Assembly: GCA_958422845.1 (NCBI GenBank)
Contig: CATZPU010000109.1
Location: 1-5,187, forward strand
Direction: 5' to 3'
Source of the DNA: an uncultured Lachnospiraceae bacterium
Lineage (GTDB): Bacteria; Bacillota; Clostridia; Lachnospirales; Lachnospiraceae
Length of the DNA stretch: 5,187 bases
Part shown: positions 4,075-5,187 of the stretch, in pieces
Numbering within the stretch: the stretch's first letter is position 1
How the letters are laid out: every line of letters begins with the position of its first letter
Translations under genes and position numbers: made by a program
Notes under the pieces: model-generated
What the model was told of the DNA's origin: nothing
The model's database searches: none
Seen by the model: the letters and a program-made list of their open reading frames with translations, nothing else

Positions 4075-5187
4075 TCACGCTTCCATTTTATCCAGATATT
4101 CCGCAAATACCTGAAGCGCTTCTTCTACCGGTTCCGGTGCAGACATATCTACGCCGCAGATCTTCAGCAAGTCGATCGGATCCTGTGAGCAACCGCCGCT
4201 TAAGAACTGCTTATACTTCTTCACGATTCCCGGCTCGCCTGAAAGTATCTTGCTGCTGATCGCGATCGCCGCAGCAAAGCCCGTCGCATACTGATATACG
4301 TAAAACGGCGTATAGAAGTGCGGGATACGCGCCCACTCATACGCGATCTCAGGATCGGAGATCATATCCTCGCCGAAATACTTTTCATTGAGCTCTTTGT
4401 AAATAGAACAGATCTGCTCCGCTGTGAGCATACCGCCTTTTTCTACGATACTGTGGGTAAGCATCTCGAACTCTGCAAACATCGTCTGACGGAACATGGT
4501 CGACTTAAACTGCTCAAGGAAGTAATTGATCAGATATTTTTTCTCTGTCTCGTCCTGTGTGCGGTCCATCAGATCGTGGATCAGCAGAGCCTCGTTACAC
4601 GTTGAAGCAACCTCTGCAACAAAAATGCGGTAGCCTGCATTCAGATAATTCTGCGCATGATCGGAATACCAGGAATGAAGCGCGTGCCCCATCTCATGCG
4701 CCAGTGTAAAGACATTGTTCAGCGTACTGTTGTAGTTCAAAAGGACGTACGGATGCGTGCCGTACGCGCCCCATGAATACGCGCCGGTACGTTTTCCCTC
4801 ATTTTCATAGACGTCTATCCAGCGGTTGTCAAAGCCTTCCTGCAAAAGCGCCTGATAATCCTCACCAAGCGGGGCCAGTCCGCGCTTTACGATCTCCTTT
4901 GCTTCCTCAAAGGTATATTCCTTTTCCGGACGCTCTACCATCGGCGCATATACGTCATACATGTGAAGCTCCGGCACATTCAGAAGCTTTTTGCGCAGGC
5001 GCACATAGCGGTGCATCTGCGGCAGCGCTTTATGCATTGTTTCGATCAGGTTGTGATAGACCTCCACCGGAACGCTGCTCGCATCAAGAGCAGCCTCCAT
5101 GGCATTATTGTAGCGGCGCTCTTTTGCAAAGAAATCCGCCTGCTTCGCATTCGCATAATAAATCGATGCAAGTGTGTTCTGGAACTG
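4075..5187 (-). CDS. pepF: Oligoendopeptidase F, M3B zinc metallopeptidase (C-terminal part, 5' end outside window)
   Basis: The frame is open to the window edge and encodes 370 residues ending at TGA (4077-4075). The family is about 600 residues long, so roughly the N-terminal 40% is missing. The ATG at 5100 is internal, since residues before it (QFQNTLASIYYANAKQADFF) also fit the family. The product is a cytoplasmic peptidase that cleaves short peptides. The zinc motif HEMGH is at 4684-4698, with His-Glu-x-x-His and catalytic Glu. The third zinc ligand is the Glu of FVAEVAST, 28 residues after the first His. The family block RIPHFYTPFYVYQYATG, with its conserved tyrosines, follows further on. 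No break is seen in the part present. It is convergent with the antiporter gene and its promoter lies outside. Confidence 0.93.
   Translation of the reverse strand, partial: QFQNTLASIYYANAKQADFFAKERRYNNAMEAALDASSVPVEVYHNLIETMHKALPQMHRYVRLRKKLLNVPELHMYDVYAPMVERPEKEYTFEEAKEIVKRGLAPLGEDYQALLQEGFDNRWIDVYENEGKRTGAYSWGAYGTHPYVLLNYNSTLNNVFTLAHEMGHALHSWYSDHAQNYLNAGYRIFVAEVASTCNEALLIHDLMDRTQDETEKKYLINYFLEQFKSTMFRQTMFAEFEMLTHSIVEKGGMLTAEQICSIYKELNEKYFGEDMISDPEIAYEWARIPHFYTPFYVYQYATGFAAAIAISSKILSGEPGIVKKYKQFLSGGCSQDPIDLLKICGVDMSAPEPVEEALQVFAEYLDKMEA

Noticed and set aside
5098..5100. ATG at 5100 as the true start of the peptidase gene
   Set aside because: The frame stays open to the window edge and the upstream residues fit the oligoendopeptidase F family, so the gene begins outside the window.
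1..5187. A novel multi-gene defence or mobile system
   Set aside because: The genes are an Rpn nuclease, an ABC-F factor, a cation antiporter and a peptidase, on different strands and separated by promoters and a terminator. Only the nuclease control region stands out; no multi-gene system can be supported.

Overview
The window looks like chromosomal DNA of a low-to-mid-GC Firmicute, most likely a Lachnospiraceae-type gut clostridium. Three things suggest this: strong AGGAGG-type ribosome binding sites, sigma-A promoters of the TTGACA/TATAAT kind, and a PD-(D/E)XK 'Rpn/putative transposase' protein of the type abundant in Lachnospiraceae. The genus cannot be settled from the sequence. No rRNA, tRNA, CRISPR array, insertion sequence or phage module is visible.

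Layout. (1) Positions 49-924, minus strand: an Rpn-family nuclease gene with a TTG start. Its frame is interrupted by a TAG at 121-123, and a family-like 23-residue tail remains open behind the stop. (2) Positions 925-1067, minus strand: an elaborate control region for that gene. It has a consensus promoter with a perfect 7-bp dyad in its spacer, an about 108-nt leader with several perfect inverted repeats, and a hairpin that buries the Shine-Dalgarno sequence under a GAGA tetraloop. (3) Positions 1148-1297, plus strand: promoter(s), a GC-rich rod-like leader and a short terminator-like hairpin directly in front of (4) an ABC-F ATPase gene at 1310-2863. (5) Positions 2927-3928, plus strand: a CaCA-family Na+/Ca2+ (cation) antiporter, 63 nt downstream and possibly co-transcribed. 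(6) Positions 3952-4018: a strong nested hairpin terminator that separates the antiporter from (7) the convergent oligoendopeptidase F gene (4075 to the window edge, 5' part missing).

The ABC-F ATPase, antiporter and peptidase are ordinary housekeeping or accessory genes and show no obvious joint pathway. The most interesting DNA is the 390-bp divergent region between the nuclease and ABC-F genes. Both genes there appear to carry structured 5' leaders. The nuclease leader has pairings that compete for the anti-Shine-Dalgarno strand, a riboswitch-like arrangement that I cannot assign to a class I know. All RNA structures were read by eye from complementarity; no folding or database search was run.
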